Origin: Mycolicibacter engbaekii
GTDB lineage: Bacteria > Actinomycetota > Actinomycetes > Mycobacteriales > Mycobacteriaceae
Assembly: GCF_002101585.1 (NCBI RefSeq)
Contig: NZ_LQOT01000060.1
Coordinates: 62,001 to 126,000, forward strand
DNA: 64,000 nt
Direction: 5' to 3'
This document shows, one piece after another, positions 41,413 to 51,678 of the stretch (position 1 is the stretch's first letter; each line of letters opens with the position of its first letter). The notes beneath the pieces are model-generated. The model was not told where the DNA came from and did not search any database. It saw only the letters and a program-made list of their open reading frames with translations. A program made the translations under genes and the position numbers.

Positions 41413-44100
41413 CTAGGTTCCCGCTTGGGGCCGGCTGAGCAGCCGGACCAGCTCGTCTCGACGCTCGATACCGAGTTTGGCGAATATCCGGTAGAGATGC
41501 CCGTCCACCGTACGCACCGAGACGGAGAGCCGATCGGCGATCTTGCGGTTGGACAGGCCGGCGGCGACCAGGGCAGCGATCTCTCGCTCACGGTCGGTGA
41601 TCGGTAACGGCTGACTCACCGCCTCGACTGCGGGAGTGTGAATGTCGCCCTGTCCGGCCAACCGCCGGGCCCGCGTCGCCGACTCCAACTGCTTGCCCCG
41701 TTCACCTGCGTGGCCGTACTCCAGGGAAGCCTGGGCTGCCGCATCGGCGGCCAGGGCGGAGGCTCCCATTGCCGCGAATCTGTCCGAGGTGGTGCTGAGC
41801 AGGTCGGCGTCGCGGTTGGCGAGGCCACGCGCATGCGCAGCGACCGCATCGGGCAACGGAGCGTCCAATGCCTGGGCGAGTTCAGTCAGTCGGTCGGCCT
41901 GGGTGCGGTCGCCGAACCGGACGGCGGTGTGCAGCGCCCGCATCTCAACAGCGAGCATCCCGGAGCGGCGCGCGACCTGGGCGGCCCGCAGGGCGTGCAC
42001 CCGGCCGTCGGAGGTCTGGCCGTGCGCCACTCTTTCCCAGGCGCGGGCCAGCTCCAGTTCCGGGAGGAATGCGGCGATCTGTGGGCCGTAGACCTCTTCA
42101 CAGCGTCGCAGTGCGGCCGAGGCCGCCGTTGCGGCATTGCCCCGCGCCGCTTGGGCATGGGTGGCCCAGGCGTTGGCAAGCATCGGCCACAGCTTCGGGG
42201 CGGCACTCGACAACACCCGCGCTGAGTCCTGAAACAGCGAGCACGCCAGCGGAAGTCGCCCGCCGGCCAGGTGGACCAAACCGGACAGCAGCTTGGCCAT
42301 CGCATCGGGTTCGGGGATGCCGGCGGCCATCGTGGTGTAGCGCTCGGCGACCCGCTCGGCGGTCGGAAGGTCACCGGCGGTGACCAGTGCCATGACCTCG
42401 GCGATACCGATGCCGAATCGGACCATTCCCGCGTGACTGTTTGCCGCGGCCTGCAATCCGGCTTGGGCGATTGTGGCGGTCGCGCCGAACTGTCCCGCTT
42501 TGGCCAGCGCGTGCGCGGTCGGGAGAGCGGTCAGGGCGGTGGCGATCGCTGGTACGTGCGCCTCACACAGCGGCGGCCCGCTGCGGATCGTCGCGGTGAT
42601 GTCCCCGGTGAAGAACGCGAAAGCCAATTCGAGCGCCTCGACCGTCGCGGCGCTCGCCCCGCGGGCGCGGTCCCGGACCTCGGCCAGGATGCGGCGGCCG
42701 GATTCGGTTTCGCCGCAGTTCCAGAACAGGTTCAGCGCCCGCGTGCACGCCCATAGGACAAGCGAGGTGTCGTCGGCACCGTCCAGGTTGACTTGGGCGA
42801 GAACCGCCTCGGCGTCCTGGCCTCGGCCCTGCCAGACCAGGACTTCGCCGAGGACCAGCGCGGCCGGCAGACCCCCGCCACGGTCGAAGGCGAACCGTGC
42901 CAGTTCCTCGGCGTGGCTGAGGTTCGACATGGCCGCGGCGTCCACTGCCGCGTTGAGAATCAGGTCCAGGTCGGGTTTCAGATCGCTGTGAATCATGAAC
43001 TGGGCCATCCGGATTCTTCCGCGCAGGTCGGGTATCTGCAGACGGCTCCCGCTTTCCTGTAGGTATTTGTTGAACGCCTGGCACAGCACGCCGTTGAGCT
43101 GGCGCGAACGCGCCATCCCGGCACGTTCGAGCACCGCCTCGCCGAGCAGGGGGTAGGTCACCTGGGCCACGGTCCCCGCGCCGTCGGAAACCAGCCGGAT
43201 CAATCGATGGTGCTCCAGGGCGGAAACCGCCTCGACCGAGCACAGCTCGCGGAAGACCTCCCAGTCCAGCAGTTCTGCGGTCGCCAGAATCTGCAGCGCC
43301 TCGAGTTCTTTGGGGTTCAGCGCCTGCAGCCGAAACTCGATGAGGTCGGACAGTTCCTGGTCGGCCTGCAGTGCGCCCTTGATCTGCCAGCCGTCGTCGT
43401 CGTGCACCAGGAGGCCGCTTTCCCGGCCGGCCCGCAGAATTCCACTCAAGTACAACGGATTTCCCGCACTTCGGTTATGTAAATCGCTGATCATCGCCGG
43501 GCTGACGACACCGCCGAGCACGCGGCAGGTCAGTTCGGCGGTCTGTTCTCGGGTGAACCGGCCGATGTGCAGGTTCAACAGCAGCCGTTCTTTGAACAAT
43601 GCAGTCACGGCATCCAGCAGTGTCGCGCCGGACGGGACCACCACGATCAGTTGCGCGGTGCGTTCGGCCGCCATCTGATAGACCAGCGTGGCCGACAGCG
43701 GATCGAGCAGGTGAGCGTCATCGACAATGACCACCGGGTTGTTCATCGCGGCAATGTTCTTGTGCGCCACCTGTAACATCGCTGCCGGTTCGGGGGCCAT
43801 ATCGACGGTCACCGATCGGGAGAACGCCCCCAGTGGTACATCGCGGCCCGTCTGGGTGCCCAGCACAGACCGCACATTGCGCCCGGCTTCGGCGAGCCGG
43901 GCACCGAGCGCGCGGGCCAGAGTCGATTTGCCCACTCCGCTTTCGCCGACCAACCCGATGCCCCGATACTCCGAATCGGGACCGAGTGTCGCCATTCCCA
44001 GGCGCATTTCATCGTCGCGGCCGACCAGTGGCCACGCAGAACCGCCATCCCCCCGTGCACGCAAAAGTTTCCCGACCTCCCCCCGGACAACCGCGTGCAT
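41413..44100 (-). CDS. Large ATP-binding LuxR (LAL-type) transcriptional regulator
   Basis: This encodes 895 residues. An N-terminal AAA/NACHT-like ATPase has Walker A GESGVGKST (52-60) and Walker B VVIVDDAH (123-130). A long helical TPR-like middle follows (about 300-800), and a C-terminal LuxR HTH (about 830-890, LTDRE-type PITDREREIAALVAAGLSNR). Such MalT-like regulators bind ATP and an inducer. In M. tuberculosis related proteins (Rv0386, Rv0890c, Rv1358, Rv2488c) also carry a cyclase domain, which is absent here. The target is unknown. The ATG has a promoter-like pair upstream. Confidence 0.9.
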   Translation of the reverse strand: MHAVVRGEVGKLLRARGDGGSAWPLVGRDDEMRLGMATLGPDSEYRGIGLVGESGVGKSTLARALGARLAEAGRNVRSVLGTQTGRDVPLGAFSRSVTVDMAPEPAAMLQVAHKNIAAMNNPVVIVDDAHLLDPLSATLVYQMAAERTAQLIVVVPSGATLLDAVTALFKERLLLNLHIGRFTREQTAELTCRVLGGVVSPAMISDLHNRSAGNPLYLSGILRAGRESGLLVHDDDGWQIKGALQADQELSDLIEFRLQALNPKELEALQILATAELLDWEVFRELCSVEAVSALEHHRLIRLVSDGAGTVAQVTYPLLGEAVLERAGMARSRQLNGVLCQAFNKYLQESGSRLQIPDLRGRIRMAQFMIHSDLKPDLDLILNAAVDAAAMSNLSHAEELARFAFDRGGGLPAALVLGEVLVWQGRGQDAEAVLAQVNLDGADDTSLVLWACTRALNLFWNCGETESGRRILAEVRDRARGASAATVEALELAFAFFTGDITATIRSGPPLCEAHVPAIATALTALPTAHALAKAGQFGATATIAQAGLQAAANSHAGMVRFGIGIAEVMALVTAGDLPTAERVAERYTTMAAGIPEPDAMAKLLSGLVHLAGGRLPLACSLFQDSARVLSSAAPKLWPMLANAWATHAQAARGNAATAASAALRRCEEVYGPQIAAFLPELELARAWERVAHGQTSDGRVHALRAAQVARRSGMLAVEMRALHTAVRFGDRTQADRLTELAQALDAPLPDAVAAHARGLANRDADLLSTTSDRFAAMGASALAADAAAQASLEYGHAGERGKQLESATRARRLAGQGDIHTPAVEAVSQPLPITDREREIAALVAAGLSNRKIADRLSVSVRTVDGHLYRIFAKLGIERRDELVRLLSRPQAGT

Positions 44101-44127
44101 CCGAATCTACGCCGAGGTACCAGGGGG

Positions 44128-44155
44128 TGTATACGTTACCGGCCTGTCGAACAAA
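44128..44155 (-). promoter_or_regulatory. Promoter of the LuxR regulator
   Basis: On the minus strand TTTGTT (44155-44150), a 16-bp spacer and TATACA (44133-44128) give a SigA-like promoter about 28 bp before the ATG. Confidence 0.4.
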
Positions 44156-44246
44156 GGTTGACGATCACGTAAAAAGGCTTGTGGGACAGCCGGAAAGCGG
44201 GTCTGTGAGCTCCGCCACGAGTGCGCATCCGGGCGCCGGCCGGACC

Positions 44247-45293
44247 TCAGCGCGTCCGCTCGTAGATCAGCCAGCGCAGTTCCATCGGGCACTCTTCCCG
44301 CGTCGTGCGGAAAGCGTCGAGTCCGCTGGTCCAGTCGCTGTACCAGTGGGTGGGCGGCCAGGCGCCCTCGGGAAGATGAGCCTTCTCGTATTCGTAGACG
44401 GACTCGTCGGAACGCAGCACCAGCGGTAGTCCAGCCGACGCGGCGGCCATTTCGGCACGAGTGAACAGACCCGAGTAGACCTGCTGGCAGAACTCCCGGA
44501 CCGCGCTGTCGGGCTCGAAGCCCTCGTGGGCCAGGAAGCTGTTGAACACCAGCAGCCCGCCGGGGGCCAGGCAACGAGCGGCCAACTCGAACAGCTTGCG
44601 CACCTCGGTGGTGGACCGGAAATCGGTCAAGACCTCCGAGAGCACCATCAGCTGGTAGTCGTCGCGCAGATCGTCGGCGTCGGCGAACACGTCGCGCACG
44701 ATGACGCGCACGTCCAGGGACTCGGCCCGGGCGTCGGCGACGAGCATCTCGGCGAATTTCGGGGTCATCTCCACCACATCGACCGGATGGCCGCGTCGTG
44801 CCAGCGCCAGGGCGTTACGGCCGGTGCCGCCGCCGATTTCGAGCACCCGGTGACTGGCCGGATCAGCGGCCTCACCGGCCAGGTGCCACACCCGTGCGTC
44901 GGGTTCGGTGCCGAACAACGGCGGCTTGCGCTCGTTCAGCCAGGCTTCGTACGCCTGGGCGACCGAACTCCACTGAGCCCGCACCGTGTAGTTCAGCGTC
45001 GGGCCGACCGGGGCGTTGTAGGAGATGATGATGTGCGAACGCACCGAGTGCGAGTACGCCTCGGCGAGTTGGCCCCGCAGCACCTCCCGGAGTCGCTCGC
45101 GCTCGTCGTCGCTGAAGGGCTTGCCCAGTCCCGCGAAAACATCCGAGCACATTGCCACATACTCCTCGAGCATGCTCGGCACGGCCGGCAGCCGGATGTC
45201 ACCGCTGATCTGGGCACGGGTGTGAAATCGCTTCACCATGGCGGCTTTGGCCGCCTCGAGGCGATCGAGTGAGCTCAACGGAAAATCTTCCAC
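44247..45293 (-). CDS. SAM-dependent methyltransferase
   Basis: This encodes 348 residues. Motif I RVLEIGGGTGRNALAL (149-164) and the VVEM acidic end of strand 2 define a class I SAM methyltransferase in the C-terminal half. The N-terminal 140 residues are helical and not recognised; they may bind the substrate. The GTG start is preceded by an AT-rich stretch (TAAAAGATATTT) and no Shine-Dalgarno sequence. It may be transcribed together with the LuxR gene 146 bp downstream, although the promoter at 44128 argues for separate control. The substrate is unknown. Confidence 0.85.
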   Translation of the reverse strand: MEDFPLSSLDRLEAAKAAMVKRFHTRAQISGDIRLPAVPSMLEEYVAMCSDVFAGLGKPFSDDERERLREVLRGQLAEAYSHSVRSHIIISYNAPVGPTLNYTVRAQWSSVAQAYEAWLNERKPPLFGTEPDARVWHLAGEAADPASHRVLEIGGGTGRNALALARRGHPVDVVEMTPKFAEMLVADARAESLDVRVIVRDVFADADDLRDDYQLMVLSEVLTDFRSTTEVRKLFELAARCLAPGGLLVFNSFLAHEGFEPDSAVREFCQQVYSGLFTRAEMAAASAGLPLVLRSDESVYEYEKAHLPEGAWPPTHWYSDWTSGLDAFRTTREECPMELRWLIYERTR

Positions 45294-45453
45294 AAATATC
45301 TTTTACACGATGGGTATCCGGTTCGCGGTACCAATCCCGCGTTGGCCCGGCCGGTAAGTTAACGTCGGCGTCAAAATCGGCTGGCCGCAGCGGCCGAACC
45401 GGTTGTCGCCTGCGGTGCCCCCGGCACACGCTCGCACGGGCGGGCACCCCAAG

Positions 45454-45459
45454 TAAGCT
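45454..45459 (+). promoter_or_regulatory. -10 element for leaderless nadD
   Basis: TAAGCT is followed by 8 nt and the nadD GTG, with no ribosome binding site between. Confidence 0.5.
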
Positions 45460-45467
45460 GGCCTATC

Positions 45468-46091
45468 GTGCGAAAACGGCGGCTGGGAGTCATGGGTGGG
45501 ACATTCGATCCCATCCACCACGGGCACCTGGTCGCCGCCAGCGAGGTGGCCGACCTGTTCGGGCTCGACGAGGTGGTTTTCGTGCCGACCGGCCAGCCCT
45601 GGCTCAAAGGGCGCCGGGTCACCGCCGCCGAGGACCGCTACCTGATGACGGTGATCGCCACCGCGTCCAATCCCCGGTTCTCGGTCAGCCGCGCCGACAT
45701 CGACCGCGGCGGACCCACCTACACCAAGGACACGCTGCGCGACCTGCACGAGCAGCACCCCGACGCCGAGCTGTACTTCATCACCGGTGCGGATGCACTG
45801 GCCACGATCCTGACCTGGCAGGATTGGCCGGAGATGTTCGAGATGGCGCGGTTTGTGGGGGTCAGTCGGCCCGGTTATGAGCTCAACGGCGACCACCTCG
45901 CCGAGGCGCTCGGCTCCCTGCCGGAGCACGCGCTGACGCTGGTGGAAGTGCCGGCGCTGGCGATCTCGTCGACCGACTGCCGGCGGCGTGCAGCCCAATC
46001 CCGCCCGATCTGGTACCTGGTCCCCGACGGTGTGGTCCAGTACGTGTCTAAACGCCGGCTCTACCAACCGACCCCCGGAGACCCACAATGA
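45468..46091 (+). CDS. nadD: Nicotinate-nucleotide adenylyltransferase
   Basis: This 207-residue enzyme adenylates nicotinate mononucleotide to deamido-NAD, the substrate of NadE. The nucleotidyl-transfer motif [11 protein letters not shown] (10-20) and the ISSTDCRRR motif near the C-terminus are conserved. The GTG is probably leaderless. The stop overlaps the rsfS ATG. It begins the nadD-rsfS-gpgP-octT-degV run, in the order of Rv2421c-Rv2417c. Confidence 0.96.
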   Translation: MRKRRLGVMGGTFDPIHHGHLVAASEVADLFGLDEVVFVPTGQPWLKGRRVTAAEDRYLMTVIATASNPRFSVSRADIDRGGPTYTKDTLRDLHEQHPDAELYFITGADALATILTWQDWPEMFEMARFVGVSRPGYELNGDHLAEALGSLPEHALTLVEVPALAISSTDCRRRAAQSRPIWYLVPDGVVQYVSKRRLYQPTPGDPQ

Positions 46092-46474
46092 CCGCGACAC
46101 CCGAGGCTCTGCGAATGGCCGCCGTGGCGGCCGGCGCCGCCGAGAACAAACTGGCCGACGATGTCGTCGTCATCGACGTCTCGGCCCAGCTGGTGATCAC
46201 CGACTGCTTCGTGATCGCCTCGGCGTCCAACGAACGGCAGGTCAACGCCATCGTCGACGAGATCGAGGAGAAGATGCGCCTGGCCGGGTACAAACCGGCG
46301 CGCCGCGAGGGCACCCGGGAGGGGCGCTGGACGCTGCTGGACTACGTCGACATCGTCGTGCACGTCCAGCACCAGGACGAACGGGACTTCTACGCGCTGG
46401 ACCGGCTGTGGAAGGACTGTCCGGTCGTGCCGATCGACGCGGCCGGTGCCGCGGCGCCCGAGGACGCGTCGTGA
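46088..46474 (+). CDS. rsfS: Ribosome silencing factor
   Basis: This 128-residue RsfS/Iojap (DUF143) protein binds L14 on the 50S subunit and blocks subunit joining when nutrients are short. [17 protein letters not shown] and [13 protein letters not shown] are family hallmarks. It overlaps nadD by 4 bp (ATGA) and gpgP by 4 bp (GTGA). Confidence 0.95.
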   Translation: MTATPEALRMAAVAAGAAENKLADDVVVIDVSAQLVITDCFVIASASNERQVNAIVDEIEEKMRLAGYKPARREGTREGRWTLLDYVDIVVHVQHQDERDFYALDRLWKDCPVVPIDAAGAAAPEDAS

Positions 46475-47148
46475 GGGTCCGCAGGCTGATCCTGCTGCGC
46501 CACGGCCAGACGGAGTTCAACGCCGGCAGCCGCATGCAGGGCCAGCTGGACACCGTCCTCAGTGACCTGGGCCGCGCGCAGGCGGGGGCGGCCGCCGAAG
46601 TGCTGCGCAAGCGGCATCCGCTGCTGATCGTGTCGTCGGACCTGTGGCGGGCCTACGACACCGCCACCGTGCTGGCCGAGCACAACGGGCTGAACGTCCG
46701 GGTGGACACGCGGCTGCGGGAGACCCACCTGGGGGACTGGCAGGGCCTGACCCACGAAGAGGTCGACGCCGCCGCGCCCGGTGCCCGGCTGGCCTGGCGC
46801 GACGACGCCCGATGGGCACCCCACGGGGGAGAGAGCCGCATTGACGTCGCCGAGCGCAGCGTCCCGCTGGTGCGCGAGCTGGTGGCCGGGGAGCCGGAGT
46901 GGGGCAGAGCCGACCACGCCGACCAGCCGGTGGTGCTGGTGGCCCACGGCGGGCTGATCGCCGCGCTGACCGCGGCCCTGCTGCGCCTTCCGGTGGAGAA
47001 CTGGCCGATCCTGGGCGGCATGGCCAACGCCAGCTGGACCCAGCTCAGCGGCTATTCCGACGATCAGGGGCCCGACGACTTCGACGCCGTACGCTGGCGT
47101 CTCGATGTCTGGAATGCCTCAGCACAGGTGGCCGATTGTGAACTCTAA
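46471..47148 (+). CDS. gpgP: Glucosyl-3-phosphoglycerate phosphatase
   Basis: This 225-residue histidine phosphatase has the [10 protein letters not shown] motif (R10, phosphorylated H11) and a second His in VLVAHGGL. In M. tuberculosis the gene at this position (Rv2419c) removes the phosphate from glucosyl-3-phosphoglycerate to make glucosylglycerate for methylglucose lipopolysaccharides. The GTG start overlaps the rsfS stop. The last 11 bp overlap octT, fitting a shared pathway. Confidence 0.9.
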   Translation: MRVRRLILLRHGQTEFNAGSRMQGQLDTVLSDLGRAQAGAAAEVLRKRHPLLIVSSDLWRAYDTATVLAEHNGLNVRVDTRLRETHLGDWQGLTHEEVDAAAPGARLAWRDDARWAPHGGESRIDVAERSVPLVRELVAGEPEWGRADHADQPVVLVAHGGLIAALTAALLRLPVENWPILGGMANASWTQLSGYSDDQGPDDFDAVRWRLDVWNASAQVADCEL

Positions 47149-47893
47149 GTCTTCTGACGGGCAGGCGCGCGAAGCCCGGCCCACGCTGCTGATCTTCGCC
47201 GACTCGCTGTCCTATTACGGGCCGACCGGCGGCCTGCCTGCCGACCACCCGCGGATCTGGCCGAACCTGGTCGCCGGCGAGCTGGGCTGGGATGTCGAAC
47301 TCATCGGCCGCATCGGCTGGACCAGCCGCGACGTGTGGTGGGCGTCGACCCAGGACCCGCGGGCGTGGGCCGCACTGCCCCGGGCGGGCGCGGTCATCTT
47401 CGCCACCAGCGGGATGGACTCGTTGCCGTCGGTGTGGCCGACGGCGCTGCGTGAGTTGATCCGCTACGTGCGTCCCTCCGGTCTGCGGCGTTGGGTCCGC
47501 GACTTCTACGGCTGGCTGCAACCGCGGTTCTCGCCCTTCGCGCGGGCGGCCCTGCCGCCGCACCTCACCGTGAGTTATCTCGAGATGACCAGGGGTGCCA
47601 TCGATTTCAATCGTCCGGGAATTCCCATCGTCGCCTCGCTGCCGTCGGTGCACATCGCCGACACCTACGGCAGAGCCCACCAGGGACGCGAACCCACGGT
47701 GCGGGCCATCACGGCCTGGGCGCGCGAACACGACGTCCCGCTGGTGGACCTCAAGGCCGCGGTGGCCGATGAAGTCCTGAGCGGGCGCGCCAATCCCGAC
47801 GGCATCCACTGGAACTTCGAAGCGCACCGGGCGGTCGCCGACCTGATGCTCAAAGCCCTCAGCGAGGCCGGCGTCCCCAGCCCGCCGGTATGA
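47138..47893 (+). CDS. octT: Diglucosylglycerate octanoyltransferase (SGNH fold)
   Basis: This encodes 251 residues with a GDSL/SGNH-type block [10 protein letters not shown] (Ser23) and a C-terminal [10 protein letters not shown] catalytic Asp/His block. The homologue Rv2418c adds octanoate to diglucosylglycerate, the early acylation of methylglucose lipopolysaccharide. The GTG at 47138 lies inside the end of gpgP (11-bp overlap); it is chosen because it matches the family length of about 250. Confidence 0.85.
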   Translation: MNSKSSDGQAREARPTLLIFADSLSYYGPTGGLPADHPRIWPNLVAGELGWDVELIGRIGWTSRDVWWASTQDPRAWAALPRAGAVIFATSGMDSLPSVWPTALRELIRYVRPSGLRRWVRDFYGWLQPRFSPFARAALPPHLTVSYLEMTRGAIDFNRPGIPIVASLPSVHIADTYGRAHQGREPTVRAITAWAREHDVPLVDLKAAVADEVLSGRANPDGIHWNFEAHRAVADLMLKALSEAGVPSPPV

Positions 47894-47900
47894 GCATCCG

Positions 47901-48761
47901 ATGAGCGTTGTCGTCGTCACCGATTCGTCGGCCTGCCTGCCTGCCGAGTTGCGGGACCGCTGGGGCATCCGCACGGTGCCGCTGCACATCCTGCTCGACG
48001 GGGCCGACCTGCGCGACGGCGTCGACGACGTGCCCGACGATCTCTATCTGCGCGAGCGGGTCACCACGGCCGGTGCGGCGCCGGAGGACCTGGCCGAGAC
48101 CTACCGCACCGCGCTCGCCCACAGCGCCGGCTCAGGTGTGCTGGCGGTACACATCTCCGCAGCCCTGTCGGGAACCGTCGCCACCGCCGGGCAGGCCGCC
48201 CAACAGATCGGCCCCGCCGTGCAGGTGGTCGATTCGAAGTCCGCGGCGATGGGCACCGGTTTCGTGGCGCTGGCCGCCGCCCGGGCCGCCGCGGGCGGCG
48301 CCGACCTGCAGCAGGTCGCGGCGGCGGCCGATGCCGCCGTGCGGCGCGGCCACGCCTACATGGTGGTGCAGCGGCTGGACAACCTGCGGCGCAGCGGCCG
48401 GATCGGCAGCGCAGCGGCGTGGCTGGGAACCGCCCTGTCCCTGAAGCCGCTGCTGGCAGTCGATGAGGGAAAGCTCGTGCTGGCACAGCGGGTGCGCACC
48501 GTCGGTAAGGCGGTCGCGTCGATGATCGACCGGGTCTGTGAGGTGGTCGGGGACGGCCCGGCGTCCCTTGCCGTGCATCACGTCGCCAATAGGGCGGGGG
48601 CCGAGGAGGTGGCCGCTGCGCTGGCCGAGCGGTTGCCGGGCTGTGAGCCCGCGGTGATCACCAGCCTGTGCCCGACGCTTGCCCTGCATGTCGGCGCCGG
48701 GGCGGTCGCGGTGTGTGCCGATGTCGCTGCGGCGCAACCGGATTCCTCGGCTCACAGTTGA
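47901..48761 (+). CDS. DegV-family fatty acid-binding protein
   Basis: This encodes 286 residues. VVTDSSACLPAEL and the SAALSGT lipid-head-binding motif identify DegV (FakB-like) proteins, which hold a fatty acid for transfer; in Firmicutes they serve the FakA kinase. No FakA partner lies nearby, so the role in mycobacteria is open. It starts 7 bp after octT and converges on mmpL with a 4-bp gap. Confidence 0.9.
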   Translation: MSVVVVTDSSACLPAELRDRWGIRTVPLHILLDGADLRDGVDDVPDDLYLRERVTTAGAAPEDLAETYRTALAHSAGSGVLAVHISAALSGTVATAGQAAQQIGPAVQVVDSKSAAMGTGFVALAAARAAAGGADLQQVAAAADAAVRRGHAYMVVQRLDNLRRSGRIGSAAAWLGTALSLKPLLAVDEGKLVLAQRVRTVGKAVASMIDRVCEVVGDGPASLAVHHVANRAGAEEVAAALAERLPGCEPAVITSLCPTLALHVGAGAVAVCADVAAAQPDSSAHS

Positions 48762-48765
48762 GGGA

Positions 48766-51678
48766 TCAGGGCGTGGCCGCTGCCTCGCCGGCGACCTGCT
48801 GCTGCGCACCGGAGTGGGCCGCGATGCCGCGGATGTTGGTGTTGGGTCCCCACGGCCGGACCACCTGCGGCCACCAGAACCATTTGCCCAGCAAGGTCGC
48901 GATCGACGGCATGAAGAACGCCCGGACCACGAAGGTGTCCAGCAGCAGTCCGATCGCCACGGTGGTGCCGTACATGCCGATGGCCTTGAGGTCGCTGAAG
49001 AACATGATGCCCATGGTGGCGGCGAAGACCATGCCGGCCGAGGTCACCACGCCACCACTGCCGGCCATCGCCCGGATGTAGCCGGTCTTGAGCCCGGCGT
49101 GGATCTCCTCCTCGAAGCGGGAGACCAGTAGCAGGTTGTAGTCCGAGCCGACGGCCAGCAGCACGATGACCGCCAGCACCAGCGTCACCCAGTAGATGTG
49201 CTGGCCGAAGATGTGCTGCCAGATCAACACCGAGATGCCGAACGACGCGGCGATCGAACTGGATGCGGTGCCGACGATGACGACGGCGGCCACCAGGGAA
49301 CGGGTGATCATCATCATGATCAGGAAAATCAGGGTCAGCGACGCCACGACCGCGATCATCAGGTCGTACTTGGCGCCGTTCTGCATGTCCTCGTAGAGCG
49401 CCGCCATACCGCCGATGTAGACCTTGGCGTCGGCCAGCGACGACTGTTTCAGGGCCTCCTGCGCAGCGATCCGCTCCGGCTCGACCCGCTTGATGCCCTC
49501 GGCCGTGGCCGGATACGTCTGATGAGTGACGAAGAACCGGGCCGATTTTCCGTCCGGCGACATGAACAGGCGCAGGCCGGTTTGAAAGTCCTTGTTGTCG
49601 AACGCCTCGGCGGGCAGGTAGAAGAAGTCGTCGTTCTTGGAGTCGTCGAAGCTCTGACCCATCATGATCTGGGTGTTGCTCAGGTCTTCCATCTGGTCGA
49701 TGAACGCCGAGAACGTGGAATGCACGGTCAGCACCAGAGCCCGCATGATCCGCATGGTGTCGACCACCGCCGGCAGCAGTTCGACCGCCTGGGGTAACAG
49801 ACGCGCGGTCTTGGTGATGTCGTCGGACAGGTAGTGCAGTTGCTCGGCGAGCTGGTCGATGCCGTCGGTCGCGTCGAAGGTGTTGCGCAGCGCGTTGCAC
49901 ATCGGGATGTCGAAACAGTGCGGCTCCCAGTAGAAATAGCTGCGCAGCGGCCGGAACTGGTCGTCGAACTCGGCGATGTGGTCGCGGATCCGGTCGGAGA
50001 CGTCCACGGTGTTGCGGGTCACTTCGGCGGTGTCGTCGAAGGTCCGGTCGACCTCCTGCAGATATCCGTACATCTGGATCAGCAGCTCGATGTCCTTGTC
50101 GAGTTGCTGGGAGATGGTGTCGATGTCTTTGATCCGGTCCTTGAGCGACTTCATGTTCTGGATCATCAGCTGGTTGGAGACACTGATCTGGAACGGAATC
50201 GAGCTGTGCTGCAGCGGAATTCCCAGTGGACGGGTGATGTCCTGAATCATCCCGATCCCGACCACCCGCATGATGTTCCTGGCGACCCGGTCCAGCACCA
50301 GCATGTCGGCCGGATTGCGCATGTCGTGGTCGGATTCCACCATGGTGATATCGGGTGCCATCCGGGCTGCCGAGAAATGGCGCTCCGCGGCGGCGTAGGC
50401 CACATTGACCGGGGTGTCGGCGGGCAGATACTTACGGTCGTCGTAGCCGGGTCTGAATCCCGGCAGCGCCACCAGGCCGATCATGATGATCGCCAGGCTG
50501 GCCACCGCGATCGGTCCCGGCCAGCGCACCACCGAGACCCCGGCCCGGCGCCAGAACCCGCCCGGCTTGGCGGGTTTGGGGTCCAGCAGGCCGAAGCTGC
50601 TGACCACCACCAGCATGGCCGGTCCCAGAGTGAGCGCCGCCGCCACCACCACGAGCATGCCCACCGAGACCGGGATGCCCATGGTGTGGAAGTAGGGCAG
50701 CCGGGTGAAGTACAGCATGGCCGACGCTCCGGCGATGGTCAGTCCCGACCCCAGCACCACCGGGGTGACACTGCGAACGGTGGTGTAGTACGCCTCGACC
50801 CGGTCCTCGCCGCCCAGCCGGGCCTCCCGGTAGCGGCCGATCAGGAAGATGCCGTAGTCGGTGCCGGCGGCGATCGCGAGCATCACCATGATGTTGACCG
50901 CGAACGTCGTCAGGCCCATGACGTCGTGAAAACCGAGGACCGCCACGACGCCGCGGGCGCAGATCAGCTCCAGCAGGGTCAGGAACAGCTGCGTCAACAT
51001 CGCGGCCACCGACCGGAACACGATGAGCAGCATGATCGCGATCGCCGCGATGGTGAACAGCGTGATCTTGACCAGGCTGGCATCGCCGATCTGACGAAGG
51101 TCTGCGGTCAACGCGGCCGGCCCGGCCACATAGGCCTGGACGCCGGGCGGCGCAGGGGTGTCGTCGATGGCCTTGCGCACCGCGACCACCGAGTCATTCG
51201 CCTCGGTCATGCCCTGGTTGCCCACCAGGTTGAGCATGATGTAAGCGGCTTTGGCGTCGGAACTTTGAACGCCGGCGGCGGTCAGCCGGTCACGCCAGAA
51301 GTCTTGGGCGTGTTCGACATGGGCGGTGTCGGCGACCAGCTTCGCGACGATCTCGTCGTAGTAGTGGTGGGCGGCCTCGCCGAGTTCTTCCTCGCCGACC
51401 ACCACCATCATCACGGTGCTGTTGGACTGGTATTCCTCGAAGTTCTCGCCCACCAGCTTGCTGGCGATCATCGAGGGGGCGTCGATGGGCGCCAGCGGTG
51501 CGGAGTGTTCTTCGGAGATGACTTCCAGCTGGGGCACAAGGACATTCACCAGCACGGTGAGCACGATCCAGACAATGATGATCGGCACCGCGAAAATACG
51601 CAGCAGGTGGGCGAAGAACGGCCGCTTGGCGGGCCGCTCGTTCGGGTGCTCGGGCTGCGCGGTGATCCGTTTGATCAT
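48766..51678 (-). CDS. MmpL-family RND transporter
   Basis: This encodes 970 residues with about 12 membrane helices in two halves and two large periplasmic loops, typical of MmpL proteins that export lipids or siderophores. Key proton-relay Asp-Tyr pairs are in AAGTDYGIFLIGRYRE (first half) and VGSDYNLLLVSRFEEE (second half). It most resembles the MmpL4/MmpL5 type. The ATG overlaps the mmpS stop (ATGA); the frame is open upstream, but that part only shadows mmpS. The cargo is unknown. Confidence 0.93.
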   Translation of the reverse strand: MIKRITAQPEHPNERPAKRPFFAHLLRIFAVPIIIVWIVLTVLVNVLVPQLEVISEEHSAPLAPIDAPSMIASKLVGENFEEYQSNSTVMMVVVGEEELGEAAHHYYDEIVAKLVADTAHVEHAQDFWRDRLTAAGVQSSDAKAAYIMLNLVGNQGMTEANDSVVAVRKAIDDTPAPPGVQAYVAGPAALTADLRQIGDASLVKITLFTIAAIAIMLLIVFRSVAAMLTQLFLTLLELICARGVVAVLGFHDVMGLTTFAVNIMVMLAIAAGTDYGIFLIGRYREARLGGEDRVEAYYTTVRSVTPVVLGSGLTIAGASAMLYFTRLPYFHTMGIPVSVGMLVVVAAALTLGPAMLVVVSSFGLLDPKPAKPGGFWRRAGVSVVRWPGPIAVASLAIIMIGLVALPGFRPGYDDRKYLPADTPVNVAYAAAERHFSAARMAPDITMVESDHDMRNPADMLVLDRVARNIMRVVGIGMIQDITRPLGIPLQHSSIPFQISVSNQLMIQNMKSLKDRIKDIDTISQQLDKDIELLIQMYGYLQEVDRTFDDTAEVTRNTVDVSDRIRDHIAEFDDQFRPLRSYFYWEPHCFDIPMCNALRNTFDATDGIDQLAEQLHYLSDDITKTARLLPQAVELLPAVVDTMRIMRALVLTVHSTFSAFIDQMEDLSNTQIMMGQSFDDSKNDDFFYLPAEAFDNKDFQTGLRLFMSPDGKSARFFVTHQTYPATAEGIKRVEPERIAAQEALKQSSLADAKVYIGGMAALYEDMQNGAKYDLMIAVVASLTLIFLIMMMITRSLVAAVVIVGTASSSIAASFGISVLIWQHIFGQHIYWVTLVLAVIVLLAVGSDYNLLLVSRFEEEIHAGLKTGYIRAMAGSGGVVTSAGMVFAATMGIMFFSDLKAIGMYGTTVAIGLLLDTFVVRAFFMPSIATLLGKWFWWPQVVRPWGPNTNIRGIAAHSGAQQQVAGEAAATP

